Shown here: positions 50,546-60,000 of the stretch, in pieces
Position numbering within the stretch: position 1 is the first letter of the stretch
Layout of the letters: every line of letters starts with the position of its first letter
NCBI GenBank assembly: GCA_914767715.1
Contig: OU612073.1
Span: forward strand, 5,272,001 to 5,332,000
Direction of reading: 5' to 3'
Length of the DNA: 60,000 nucleotides
Source: Membranipora membranacea
Taxonomy: Eukaryota; Bryozoa; Gymnolaemata; Cheilostomatida; Membraniporidae
Notes under the pieces: model-generated
The model's database searches: none
Seen by the model: only the letters and a program-made list of their open reading frames with translations
Told to the model about the DNA's origin: nothing
Made by a program: the position numbers and the translations under genes

Positions 50546-51863
50546 GTTGCCGGTAGAGGCATTTCATTGTCAACCGAAACTCACCCTGATTTGGGTGTGG
50601 TTGATAATGAAATGCCACTGACAGCAACCCAGGCCGCGCTTGACCACATATCTACCAAACCATATAGGTAAACAGGGAGTCAATTAGTTTAAACCAGCTT
50701 CACTTTGTGCCTTTTCACCTATAGTTCAGTGATTGCATACACTCCTTAGCTCTAGCTATCATTTTTTCAGTTTTGTTGAAAAGTTTGCATTTTAATTTTC
50801 ATCTTTTTTGTGTGACATTGTGAGTTCTGTTTTGCTGAGAATGGATTGCTGCGCTTTTGTTACAGTCGCCACATTTTGTGGCCATTAATCGCGAGATAGA
50901 TTTATTAAGATTAAATTAAGCTGACCCCAGCTCGATTCTTCTCAGGTCATAGTCATATGTTAGACCATTGATACGTGTGCTGGTGTCGAGTTATTGCAAA
51001 GTTGGAGTTTTGAGGTTTTTTTTATAACTTTACTCAGCCGTCACTAGTTGCTGTAGCATGGATGAAAGGATGAGTATGAGATTCGTTTAGAAAGCAATGG
51101 GGGTGGGCAAAAACCCGATGCGGCTTAACCCCAAAACATTATCAGATGAGTTGTTTGGGAAAGTCTTCCAGAATATGTCACTGTATAGTAAAATAGGGGC
51201 CAGTTTGCTAGAGTTTCTGTGGGAAGATCAGACCATTTTAAATGCGAATGAGTGAAGGGATTAGGCCTATTAAAAAATGTATGACCTTGAAATTGCGAAA
51301 TAGATCAATTATCACTACAACCCCATTTAAATGTGTTTGTAATGGACTACCAAAAGGGCGCTTGGTGGGTTGCTTGGCTAATTTCCGGATTTGAACTCAG
51401 CCTAAAGCATAAGTGGCTGTTGAAAGGAAATACAACATCATGTGAGCAATATATTTTTATTTAACATACTATTTTGAGTTTATCACTGAATTCTTCAAAA
51501 TCAATAAGATATGGAGTAAGCGAGCAAAAGAGCATAGGCAGTAATCAAGTCTGAGAGAGGCTTGAGTTCTATTGGTCCTTCAGACCTGAACCCAGGTTGA
51601 TTCGTGTTACCACTGCCAGCCCTTCTCAAAGACAAGTAAGAGATTAAGAGGAGAAAACTACCTGAGTAACATCATGAGGGATAAACATCAGAAAAACAAT
51701 TGTTGCATTGAATGATTGGTCGAGCGATTTGTTCTAATATAAAAGCCTCACAACAGAATTTTACGCTAGATATATCTACGTTGTTTTGCTATTAATTTCT
51801 CTTTGTCCAAAGAAATATTGCTATGCTACTTGATTCGCGTTTCGGGGTTCTTACCCGCTCAAC

Positions 51864-53687
51864 CTACAGCTGGTTTTCGTACCCTGAGTTGCTTGGTGAT
51901 GGTTGTTTTCTTCTAACATCTACTTTGAGGATTTTCACCAGTATGAAGAAGCCGATGATATTAGCCTTGTCCCAGTAGGGAATGTAAGACCCTAAACCTG
52001 ACATGAAGTTAAGGATAGTAAACTGTGCGATCTGACTCCTCATGTTCACAGATACGAGAACACCTGATGCCGTTGTCACATGTCTCATTGATGAGCCGTC
52101 AGTACCCTGGTAGTATGCCTTCTTTGTAAATTGCTCAAGATGACGAGTGTTACCCTTTTGCGTAGAAGTGATCGATTGTAACTGGGAAAAAGTGTGGTTG
52201 TTTGTACAGCTATCTTGATTACCATCATAACTCCGAATGCAGGTTACTTCAATGTCGACGCTTAGCGACAGTGAAGAATCTCCTTTTGCTGAGAGAGCCT
52301 GCTCGAGTGTTGTGCCAGATTCAGAAGGTATAGCTTTCCAAATCCCCTCTATGCTTTGGTTGATATTACCTGTGACATTGGTCTTGAACCCTGGGAACCT
52401 TGTGATATATTCTATGTTCAATCTCAGTTTGCCTATGCCTTGTAATGCGTGGTAAACTTCAGGTTGAGGCGTTTGATCAACATCGCACCATCCATTTACC
52501 AAACAATGGCTCGTTGTTACATTACACTCCCCTGTGTATAAACCAGATACTAGAGTTGAAGGCGTGTAACTCCGCTGTTTGCAGTCATCAGAGGTGAGGC
52601 AAGTGGTACTTGGATCATTGCATGTGGTCTTACGCTGCTGTACTTGAAGCAAGTCCGTCATAACAAATAGTGAGTTGTCAAATTCTTTAACAAGTTCATC
52701 TGCATCAAACACCTCAGTAGTTAAATGGTCCCAAGCAAAACCGTTTGCTGCAAAAGAGCTTTCATACTGTCCAACTTCGACTCGGTACATGCTTTCGCTC
52801 CCTGGATCGGCTGACAACAGGTGAGAACCAACCAGGAACCAAAAAGAAGCTAAAGCCGCAGGCTTAAGACAGTAGATGACCAGAATGTATAGCCAGTATT
52901 TTATCAGGAACATGCAGATGGTGTTTTCTTGTCTTAGCTTTTGGATTGAAGCCCACACATTGGGGTCCGTTTTGTCTCGATCAGGGGCTTTGGCAAAGCT
53001 TAGCCAGAAGGTCTTCCACCTACAATATCAGAATAAAATTCTAACACTCAAGGGATTGTTACAATAAAATACCTTTGACCTGGATATAATATGGGTTTCA
53101 AGTCTATTATATGGTATTAGCGTGAACACCAGTACTCAGGTAGAGGAGGCAATTTAGGTTGACTGTGGCCCAACACATGCAAAATATGTAAACAAATAAT
53201 AGTTTCACTATCAATCAGATTTGAGAGTTGCCTTTAGTTTTAACATCGAGGTACAACTCCAAATGTTGCATATAAAATATTTTGAAATCAAGTACATATG
53301 ATCAGCATTGGACAATATCTCCCCTGTCCTGAAAGATCAGGGTAGATCTAATTACCTAATCTAAGGCAACCACAGTGATTTTTTGGTAGGTCAAAAGTTT
53401 TGTTGCATCAGCTTCTTGCAGCATTCTCTTGCACTGTTCTGATTATATATTAATCACATGCAGACTCAAAATTAGGCGTAGTTAGCAGCACACTGCTATC
53501 AATATTTTTTTGGTAATGGTAGCATAACTCCATTATATTGGGTACCATAAACCAGAGATTCAGCTTTCGAAAAATACTTGTTCTTTTTAAATCCCCATAT
53601 TCCATGACACACTGATCTTGAATCATACACATTTAACAAAGCTTACCTGTTAAGCGCATGTCTACCAACTTCCGCGCACTTCCCCAT
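51864..53687 (-). CDS. P2X-type ATP-gated channel-like protein (2 exons)
   Basis: Exons in transcript order are 53687-53647 and 53019-51864. The donor is AG|GTAAGC, the acceptor TTGTAG, and the split codon AG|G gives 398 residues, a normal P2X length. The start ATG gives MGKCAEVGRH. A cytoplasmic segment (WKTFWLSFAKAPDRD) precedes a long hydrophobic stretch at about 48-84. The extracellular part has the P2X cysteine-rich head: C147, C154, C160 (SDDC), TGEC179, C186 and GWC192, close to the family pattern C..D.DC...TG.C....C...GWCPVE. A further pair is C274/C285. NTR at 304-306 with KK at 313-314 resembles the ATP-contact NFR...K; the last helix contains D364. P2X subunits form trimeric cation channels opened by extracellular ATP. 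The usual Lys pair after helix 1 (TKVKG type) is not seen, and only 8 of 10 cysteines are present, so ATP gating is uncertain. Confidence 0.8.
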
Positions 53688-55189
53688 GCTGTCCTATTGT
53701 TCTAGTCACTAGACTGCGACTTATTTCAGCATACAGATACTAGCGGTTGGAAGAACGGCACCCTACTAAAACGCGCTAAGCTCCTGATTTTTATAATTGC
53801 CGTAAGACTGTACAAGTTTTAACTGATAAGATGTTTTATCAAAGACCCCATTACTCTCCGGCAAAATATGTTGGAGTACTTATCAAAATATAAACAGATA
53901 ATGGTACTGCAATATATTTACTCTTGAACAAGACTGATAAAATATGTTGATAAATGTGCAGCCCTCAAATATGAATGATTGAAAATAGGCCGCTCAAGTG
54001 TGCTCGAGGGGCCATAGCCACAACAGGAGTTCGATAGCAATTTATTTGTTAGGAGAGTGATTTTTCATAGTACATTATCATGGTCGGAGTCATGTTACCT
54101 TTGTTCTTGAGAGGATAACTCTCCCCTTTATCACCCGAAGGTTTTAATAAATTATTCCCAATGAAAAGCTCTACAATTTCTCATGATGTAACCAGCTATA
54201 TAGAAATTAAAACTCAAGGTGAAAATAGCGCCTGCCTGCCATGTTATTATATTTTTCACTTGCCATTTTATGCCCGAGGCCCAATTCAGACCCATATCAT
54301 GAGGAAATGGCTACGCTACCATAGTACAAACATGCTTCACATTGGTCAATCACCTTCTTACTTTCACATTACAGTACATACTTCCATGTCTCCAACTATA
54401 TATTGCAAAGTTTCAATGATGGATGAGCATGACTTCCTGAGATATGGCTGGATAAATTGCTCCTCACGATTATGTTTGTTTGCATGTTTTGATCATTCTG
54501 CACATGCTCAGCTCTGGGCATGAGCTGATCTCTGCAAAATTGAGTCTCGGAATTCCGAAACCATCTGATTGGCTACCTTCTATGGTGGCACACTCCCCAA
54601 TGCGTGCGGAATTGTCAGAAAGAGTTATCTTCTACTGTCAAATTAGCTAAATTCGATTGGCAGTTCATGCAGGGGGTGTCTCATTTTCCCTGACCAAAAT
54701 TGCAATCAGAACCCAAACTAAACTCATTGTTCGTGTACATGCGCAAATTAAAGTCACGCAGGATGCATACTTAGCCTTACGACATCTCTTTTGTGGTAAT
54801 GATAGCCTAGTTTATCAGTGATCTACATGCCCAGTCAGATCACGAGAGTCAGTATGTGTTTTGATGGCTTGCTGCAGGTCGCATGACTTGTCACGACATA
54901 ACGTTATTTCAGTCTAATGAATAAATATGCTGTTTTGATCAGCTTTCGTGGTAGCGATAAAGATAGCTAAGGAAACTAGCGTTGAGCTATTCCATAAGCT
55001 CACTAATCTGGGATTCAGGCCAACAATGGTGCCTTGTCTGTATTATAGGTTGTGTTTGATATTTTTTCTGTGGTGTTATCTACTCATGTATCACTATTGT
55101 GCATTTCTGTTACTACGCGCTTGGTTTTTTTTTGATTGGCTGATGGGTTTTGGTTTATTGTTGTGTTGTGTTGTCTGGTCATGCTGGGT

Positions 55190-55270
55190 TATGTTTTTCA
55201 TCACAGCAGCCACACGCCGTTTTTAATTCACATGAAACATTGTGACAATAAAATGTTTAATTCAAATATT
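55190..55270 (+). mobile_element. LINE-like 3' end, copy 1
   Basis: ATCACAGCAGCCACACGCCG, then CATGAAACATTGTGACAATA, is shared with 58687-58790 (ATCACAGCCGCCACATAACG, GAAGCATTGTGACAATAAAG). Each is followed by a simple TTCAA/ATTC-rich tail, as at LINE 3' ends. Upstream coding capacity here is not recognisable. Confidence 0.5.
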
Positions 55271-55335
55271 AAAATGTTACAGCTGAATAAATTGATCTTA
55301 CCCACTTTAATCTTTCCAATGCACGATGCTATGTG

Positions 55336-55640
55336 GTCAGAACTGATAGGAAGAGCATTTGAGTTGAGTACTGATTGGTACTGTGCTCATTGCTGAAAAA
55401 TTTCACCCTAAATATTCAGAGCTTTTTTCCTTGCTTCAAAAGAGTTGTGTGTACTACATCTGGATAGAGATGGTCAATATCGAACTGGAGGGCCTCCTCC
55501 GCTGTATCAAGTTGATGCAGTGTTGATAGATAGTTGCAATCTTTGTGGATGGAAGAAATAATTTTGAGTCTGAGGACCTTAAGAAATTTCAGGTACATTC
55601 TCAGTTGATAGGCACATTCCAGCAAGTGTTTATAAATACC
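55336..55640 (-). repeat. protein-like dispersed repeat, copy 1
   Basis: On the minus strand the open frame at 55416-55649 contains LDTAEEALQFD and TTLLKQGKKL. The copy at 59396-59575 gives LDTEEESLQFN and LQQGKKLGMF in the same order. Similarity kept in protein frame in both copies suggests a fragment of a formerly coding element. The family is not recognised. Confidence 0.45.
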
Positions 55641-56082
55641 GCCCTGCAAGTGATACTGTCTTACTCGGGTAAATATATAAGCTTTATTTTCTATAATATT
55701 TGTTCATTGAGAATGTCTTACAGAATACCCAAAAAAATACAAAAAGAAAAAAATAAAGTCACACAGACACTGATGCATAATTGATGTGAAATTATATTTT
55801 TTTGAAAATTTCTTCAAATAATCCCACCAATCTTGCAAAAGCAAAACTGAATTGGTATCAGGACCACCAAATTTCGAATCACAATAAGCCCCCTCCAGAA
55901 AATACAAATTACGAATCAAATAACGTTATCCTATGACAGTATATACTCATGGTTACTCCTACTCGAATTGCCATAAGTCACCAACCAAGTACACCTGAAA
56001 AAAGACCTCCACCAGCCAAACAGAGCCAACACATATGCTGGCTGACACAGTGACACAGATCTAGTGTACGAATATAGTCAAC

Positions 56083-56370
56083 CACTGAATTAGATTCTTC
56101 TCTTAGAATGGAAATAGTATCATAGCGTTATACGGTTAGGACACTAAACACAGGGACCCATCTGACTGTTATCTGATTGGCTGTCCCTAGTAGCATGAAT
56201 AATTAGCCTGAGAAATTGTCTTGTTTACAAAATTGCAAACAGTAATTATACCCCATACAGTGTCTATGATTAGGGCATTTCTAGATTGCTACTAGGGACT
56301 GGCTATTTTTGCAAGCCCTTTGTTTTGCAAAAGAAAGCTAATGATGCTATTCCAGATATGGAATTCAATG
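56083..56370. mobile_element. 288-bp hAT-like MITE, copy 1
   Basis: It begins CACTGAATTAGATT and ends GGAATTCAATG, giving short imperfect terminal inverted repeats (CACTGAATT/CATTGAATT). An internal inverted pair GTCCCTAGTAGC / GCTACTAGGGAC is present. TAGTCAAC flanks it at 56075-56082 and 56371-56378. It is nearly identical to 57301-57588. No open frame is present. Confidence 0.93.
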
Positions 56371-57300
56371 TAGTCAACACTCAACGTATAATTTCTTCTT
56401 ACGCCCAATTCATACTGCGGCATGATTACTTTCCACCTAGCAAATCACGCTTTATTAAATTCCATCTTTCTTGATCTGTTCTGTCTATTTTCAGATTTTT
56501 TTAATTTCTAACGGCATTGACCAAGAAATGGTCACACAATGAGAATTCCATAACACCGCTTGAAAAATGATATTCAGGTTTTATAATTTTTTTTATTTAA
56601 CTTTAATGGCATAAAGATATATAAATGGTCTTTCAATGTACTGTATCTATTGCAAATTCATGTTGTCATCTGTTCATCGCCCTCTTTATTGAGGGACAAC
56701 TCCTGACACATACTAATTGATGTAAAAACAATTGAAATCTGCTACTATTATTTTTAGTCTTGCTATCAAGCAAACTGATACTGAAGTCTTCTGATATTGT
56801 AATGTCACCAGTCTGACTCAAACACAGTTCAATGTAATCACAGAATAAGACATTCCAGGGCACTAACTTGATGGGTGTTCATGGGGTGTTCTGGGGGAGA
56901 CAATAAGTGATTTACAGAAATTAGGTTTGATTACAAGACTGATACTCTCTAGAGGTGCTCACGAGAGATTCCAACCTGTACATAACAGGGAAACGCTCCT
57001 TCCCAACTATCTGATCTGTTTTTTTATTGATTTTTAGAGGTTAGGTTCAAAGTATACAAATAACAAATAGTTAAAGGCAACTTGTTGACCTCTGAGAAAA
57101 AAGACAATCAAGATTAACTTGGCTACCTGTGGTAAAATTATGTGAGAGTAATTTGACATGGTGGATCAAAAGTTGTTATGTCATGCAGAGCAAAAACTGA
57201 AATACAGTGGTTTTTAAAATGAGGGGAGAAAAAGGACAAAAAAAGAATAACAATGAAAAAGATGTTATACTAATACCGTCAGGTCGTATTACATTGTTGG

Positions 57301-57588
57301 CACTGAATTAGATTTTTCTCTTAGAATAGAAATAGTATCATAGCGTTATACGGTTAGGACACTAAACACAGGGACCCATCTGACTGTTATCTGATTGGCT
57401 GTCCCTAGTAGCATGAATAATTAGCCTGAGAAATTGTCTTGTTTACAAAATTGCAAACAGTAATTATACCCCATACAGTGTCAATGATTAGGGCATTTCT
57501 AGATTGCTACTAGGGACTGGCTATTTTTGCAAGCCCTTTGTTTTGCAAAAGAAAGCTAATGATGCTATTCCAGATATGGAATTCAATG
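57301..57588. mobile_element. 288-bp hAT-like MITE, copy 2
   Basis: It has the same length and ends as copy 1, with three base differences that I can count. It has its own 8-bp duplication ATTGTTGG at 57293-57300 and 57589-57596, showing independent insertion and not a tandem duplication. Confidence 0.93.
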
Positions 57589-57729
57589 ATTGTTGGATAT
57601 GAGCATCAAGTAAATGATAACAGATTTTGTGATGGTTGATTTTTCAGTGTGAATGTATGTAATAGATTCATCATTTCAGATTTATTAAAATTGGTACGGA
57701 ATGATGGTTTTACTATGGAACAGTTACTT

Positions 57730-58560
57730 CTCAGAGCACGCTGATGTCTATTTGGTGAAGGTGAAGGATGTGTTTCGATGCCTTGTTTTTTGCAACTTTT
57801 TTGTGTGTAAACTCATGAAATAGGTATAATCTTCTACTATATAGTTCAACAGTGTTCTGCCAGTTGTGACAGAAAACTTTCTTGGTGCAGATATGACTAT
57901 ATTCTAATAGCTTTATTTTGAACATTTTCGAATGTTTCTATGGTTTTCTGTGCGGTTTCTCAATAGATTGCTGAGCTGTATTCAAGAATAGGCCGAACTA
58001 AAATAGATCTTGAGTGTTTCTTCTATATTCATAAATTTCTTAAGTTTCGCTATTAAGTTCACCTTTTTATTTGACCTGGTTGATGCATCCATGACATGCG
58101 TTTGAAAAGAGAGGTCAGTATCAAGAGTGACCCCTAATACATTGATTGAAAGTTGTGACTCAATTTTAGTACCTTGGTAGTCAATATGGTAAAGGTTTTT
58201 AAGATTTCGGTTTGAGAGAATATAGAATTGTGTTTTTGCACCATGTTGATGCTTCTTTTAAGAGTGTTGAGTAGTTTCTAATATCTCTGGTATACTGGTA
58301 GCTACGCAGGATAATAAGGTATCATCTGCATAGGCAAAAGAGTTATTACACAAATTCAGTAAACACTATTGATGGCAATATTAAACATTATAGGCCCGAG
58401 GATAAGGTCCTTGCGGGAACCCCACATGTTATTGGCAGTATACTTGATCGAGACTGACCAACCTTCATGACTTGTGATCGGTTGGTTAGATATGATTCAA
58501 AAAGCGCTACTGTTGAGCAAGAGAATTTTACTATCACATAACCTGGTATCTCAAAAAAGT
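57730..58560 (-). mobile_element. degenerate LINE reverse transcriptase
   Basis: Minus-strand fragments in RT order: a GSRKDLILGPIMFNIA-like block (58435-58370), FAYADDTLLS (58340-58309), INVLGVTLDTDLSFQTHV (about 58150-58095) and VRPILEYSSAIY (about 57998-57963). Frameshifts and stops separate them, so the copy is dead. It is of the jockey/CR1-type RT group but diverged from the two LINEs within PEX6. Confidence 0.75.
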
Positions 58561-58686
58561 GATTTCCATCTAATTTATTTAAAAATGTCTCTGATAAACT
58601 AGGAATGTTGATTTTCCAAAAACAAATCTCTTACTTGATCGTAATGTTTTTTATCATGGCCATCCAATTTATTGAGCTCAAAATTT

Positions 58687-58790
58687 GGCTACATGTTTTT
58701 ATCACAGCCGCCACATAACGTTTCCTATTTCATCTGAAGCATTGTGACAATAAAGGTTCGCTCAATTCTATTCAATACTTTCTAGTCAGA
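58687..58790 (+). mobile_element. LINE-like 3' end, copy 2
   Basis: It matches 55190-55270 over the ATCACAGC.GCCACA block and CATTGTGACAATAAA, and ends in CAATTCTATTCAATAC. Confidence 0.5.
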
Positions 58791-58801
58791 CCTGATAATA
58801 T

Positions 58802-58893
58802 CACTTTTAAAAGATTAATGTGGGCAAGATCAACTTATTTAGCATATATATGCTAAATAAGTTGATCTTGCCCACATTAATCTTTTAAAAGTG
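58802..58893. repeat. perfect 92-bp palindrome
   Basis: 46-bp arms meet with no spacer at 58847/58848 (centre AGCATATATATGCT). Every base pairs by eye. The arm sequence (GATCTTGCCCACATTAATCT) resembles single-copy sequence at 55286-55316. Confidence 0.95.
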
Positions 58894-59094
58894 GGTTTAA
58901 TTAATGTTTCAAGCAACAAGTATTTAAATGTCTTCTTTCACTATTATAATTTTTATAATTTTTCTTTTGTTTTGGCACATTTTCCTCAGAATTACTTAGA
59001 TTGCCAACTTAAACTACTGCTGGTCCTCATACAAATTTGTGCTCATTGAATTTTGCATAGCTCCAAGATAATTAATTCAGACTTAAATCTCATA

Positions 59095-59285
59095 ATTGTC
59101 ACTTAATGGGCAAATAATTTGCACAAACTGATCTTCAAATCAGGACATGAAATCTACGCACCAGCTCCAGCTTATGACGTGTACAATTTGCACTAATAAG
59201 ATGGTAACTACGTCACCTGTCACCATTTCATACCCTATTTTTGATGATCAGTTTGTGCAAATTATTTGCTCATTAGGTGACAATT
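59095..59285. mobile_element. 191-bp element with ~39-bp terminal inverted repeats
   Basis: ATTGTCACTTAATGGGCAAA then TAATTTGCACAAACTGATC is mirrored by GATCAGTTTGTGCAAATTAT then TTGCTCATTAGGTGACAAT, with few mismatches. No coding capacity. The target duplication is unclear. Confidence 0.85.
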
Positions 59286-59395
59286 GCTGATATTGCCGCC
59301 TCATTTTATTAGTTTTGAGCTATACAGAATTCTATAAGCACACATTTGGCTGTGTGGCAGCAGTGGTTTAAGTATTAAAAAAAAGCATGACTTTG

Positions 59396-59575
59396 TGATC
59401 AGAACTGATAGGCAGACCGCTTGAGCTGAGTGCTGCTTATTATTGTGCTTATCGCTAACCAATCTCACCCAAAACATTCCGAGCTTTTTACCCTGCTGCA
59501 AATGAGTTGTGACTTGGATGGTGGTGGTAAACATTGAACTGGAGGGACTCCTCCTCTGTATCAAGAGGTATACCC
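59396..59575 (-). repeat. protein-like dispersed repeat, copy 2
   Basis: Counterpart of 55336-55640 (shared CAGAACTGATAGG, CATTCCGAGCTTTTT-like and AACTGGAGGGACTCCTCCTC blocks). It is interrupted at about 59575-59910 by another repeat, then resumes at about 59919 (GTCTGAGGACTTTGGGAAAT). Confidence 0.5.
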
Positions 59576-59690
59576 TTGCTGTTTAGTAAGAAACAGAAGA
59601 TTGGGCTGCCCCTATAGAGGGACGCAAGGTACCCTAAATCTTCATAATGAGAATGTGATACATCCTAGAAAATTAGAATGGAACCCAGAT

Positions 59691-59782
59691 TAGAATACCT
59701 CCTGAACTGTGTGCAGCAAGCTGCCAAAACTGAAACTGGCACTAATCAGCAGTTGCCAGTGACACTTCGATCTTAGCCAATA
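59691..59782. repeat. dispersed repeat, also at 11673-11765
   Basis: Shares GAATACCTCCTGAACTGTGT, GCAGCAAGCTGCCAAAACTG and TTAGCCAAT with the copy in the first membrane-protein gene. It lies inside the interruption of the 59396 repeat. Confidence 0.65.
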
Positions 59783-60000
59783 GGCCGAGAAGAGGTAAAT
59801 CCTTGAACATTGCATTGTCTCCCACCCTCCCTGGTCTCAGTACCATTCAAGAAAAGGTAAATGATATGGTTATTATCTACTCCTGATTTCGAAAAGAGTG
59901 TGAATGAGGTTGTAATTGTGCGAGTCTGAGGACTTTGGGAAATTCGAGGCACATTCAAGTAAGTGTTAATTGTTTATAAATACTGAATGTGGAATGTGGA

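Larger units (their letters stand above)
45344..51863. other. long gene-poor region with repeats
   Basis: Between the GPCR and the P2X-like gene I find a MITE copy (45636-45715), a 118-bp palindrome (46047-46164), a run of 13 G at 46331-46343 and a repeat with a tRNA-like A box (50358-50545). The remainder is AT-rich. Open stretches such as the one at about 47464-47748 (minus) lack an ATG start and any recognisable motif. 5' UTR exons of the GPCR may lie here. Confidence 0.5.
53688..60000. other. repeat-dense region without a supported host gene
   Basis: Beyond the P2X-like start, all recognisable content is mobile: LINE 3' ends (about 55190-55270 and 58687-58790), two 288-bp MITE copies, a degenerate LINE RT, a 92-bp palindrome, a 191-bp inverted-repeat element and two copies of a protein-like repeat. 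The stretch at 53688-54940 is AT-rich, with no feature I can name. Confidence 0.5.

Noticed and set aside
54948-55226. 92-codon frame rich in Leu, Cys and Trp
   Set aside because: It starts without ATG, runs into the LINE-like 3' end, and its composition follows T/G-rich sequence; no motif is visible.
56083-57588. Segmental or tandem duplication of 288 bp
   Set aside because: Each copy has a different flanking 8-bp duplication, which shows independent insertion.

Overview
The window is animal nuclear DNA. Genes are split into short exons by GT-AG introns of a few hundred bases to about 2 kb. The intergenic and intronic DNA is AT-rich and crowded with small palindromic transposons, LINE fragments and tRNA-like SINEs. 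The gene set (PEX6, a P2X-type channel, a rhodopsin-like receptor, an SLCO exon) is metazoan. The repeat content points to an invertebrate, but the phylum cannot be fixed from sequence reading alone.

Layout. Positions 185-1679 (+) hold the last two exons of a disordered, Ser/Pro-rich protein whose start lies outside the window. Positions 8037-15504 (+) hold five exons of a single-pass membrane protein with a long Pro/Ser-rich cytoplasmic tail. Positions 17025-17302 (-) hold an isolated terminal exon of an SLCO/OATP transporter with no visible upstream exons. Positions 18622-34164 (-) hold a complete 19-exon PEX6 gene; the assembled reading frame is 1006 codons with all phases compatible. Its introns carry a 5'-truncated LINE, two inverted LINE 3' ends around exon 3, and a head-to-head pair of tRNA-derived SINEs. 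Positions 36127-41389 (+) hold a six-exon multi-pass membrane protein with a TspO/MBR-like motif. Positions 44141-45343 (-) hold an intronless rhodopsin-like GPCR. Positions 51864-53687 (-) hold a two-exon P2X-like channel. From about 54 kb to the end there is no convincing host gene, only layered mobile elements.

The host genes are neighbours and do not form a functional cluster. PEX6 is a peroxisomal matrix-import AAA ATPase; the other recognisable genes are membrane proteins. The most informative novelty is in the repeats. At least three short palindromic families carry clean 8-bp target-site duplications, a hAT-like signature. One 288-bp family has two copies that differ at only three bases. 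There are also very well-preserved palindromes at 46047-46164 and 58802-58893. I found no CRISPR array, prokaryotic operon or clearly new multi-gene system.
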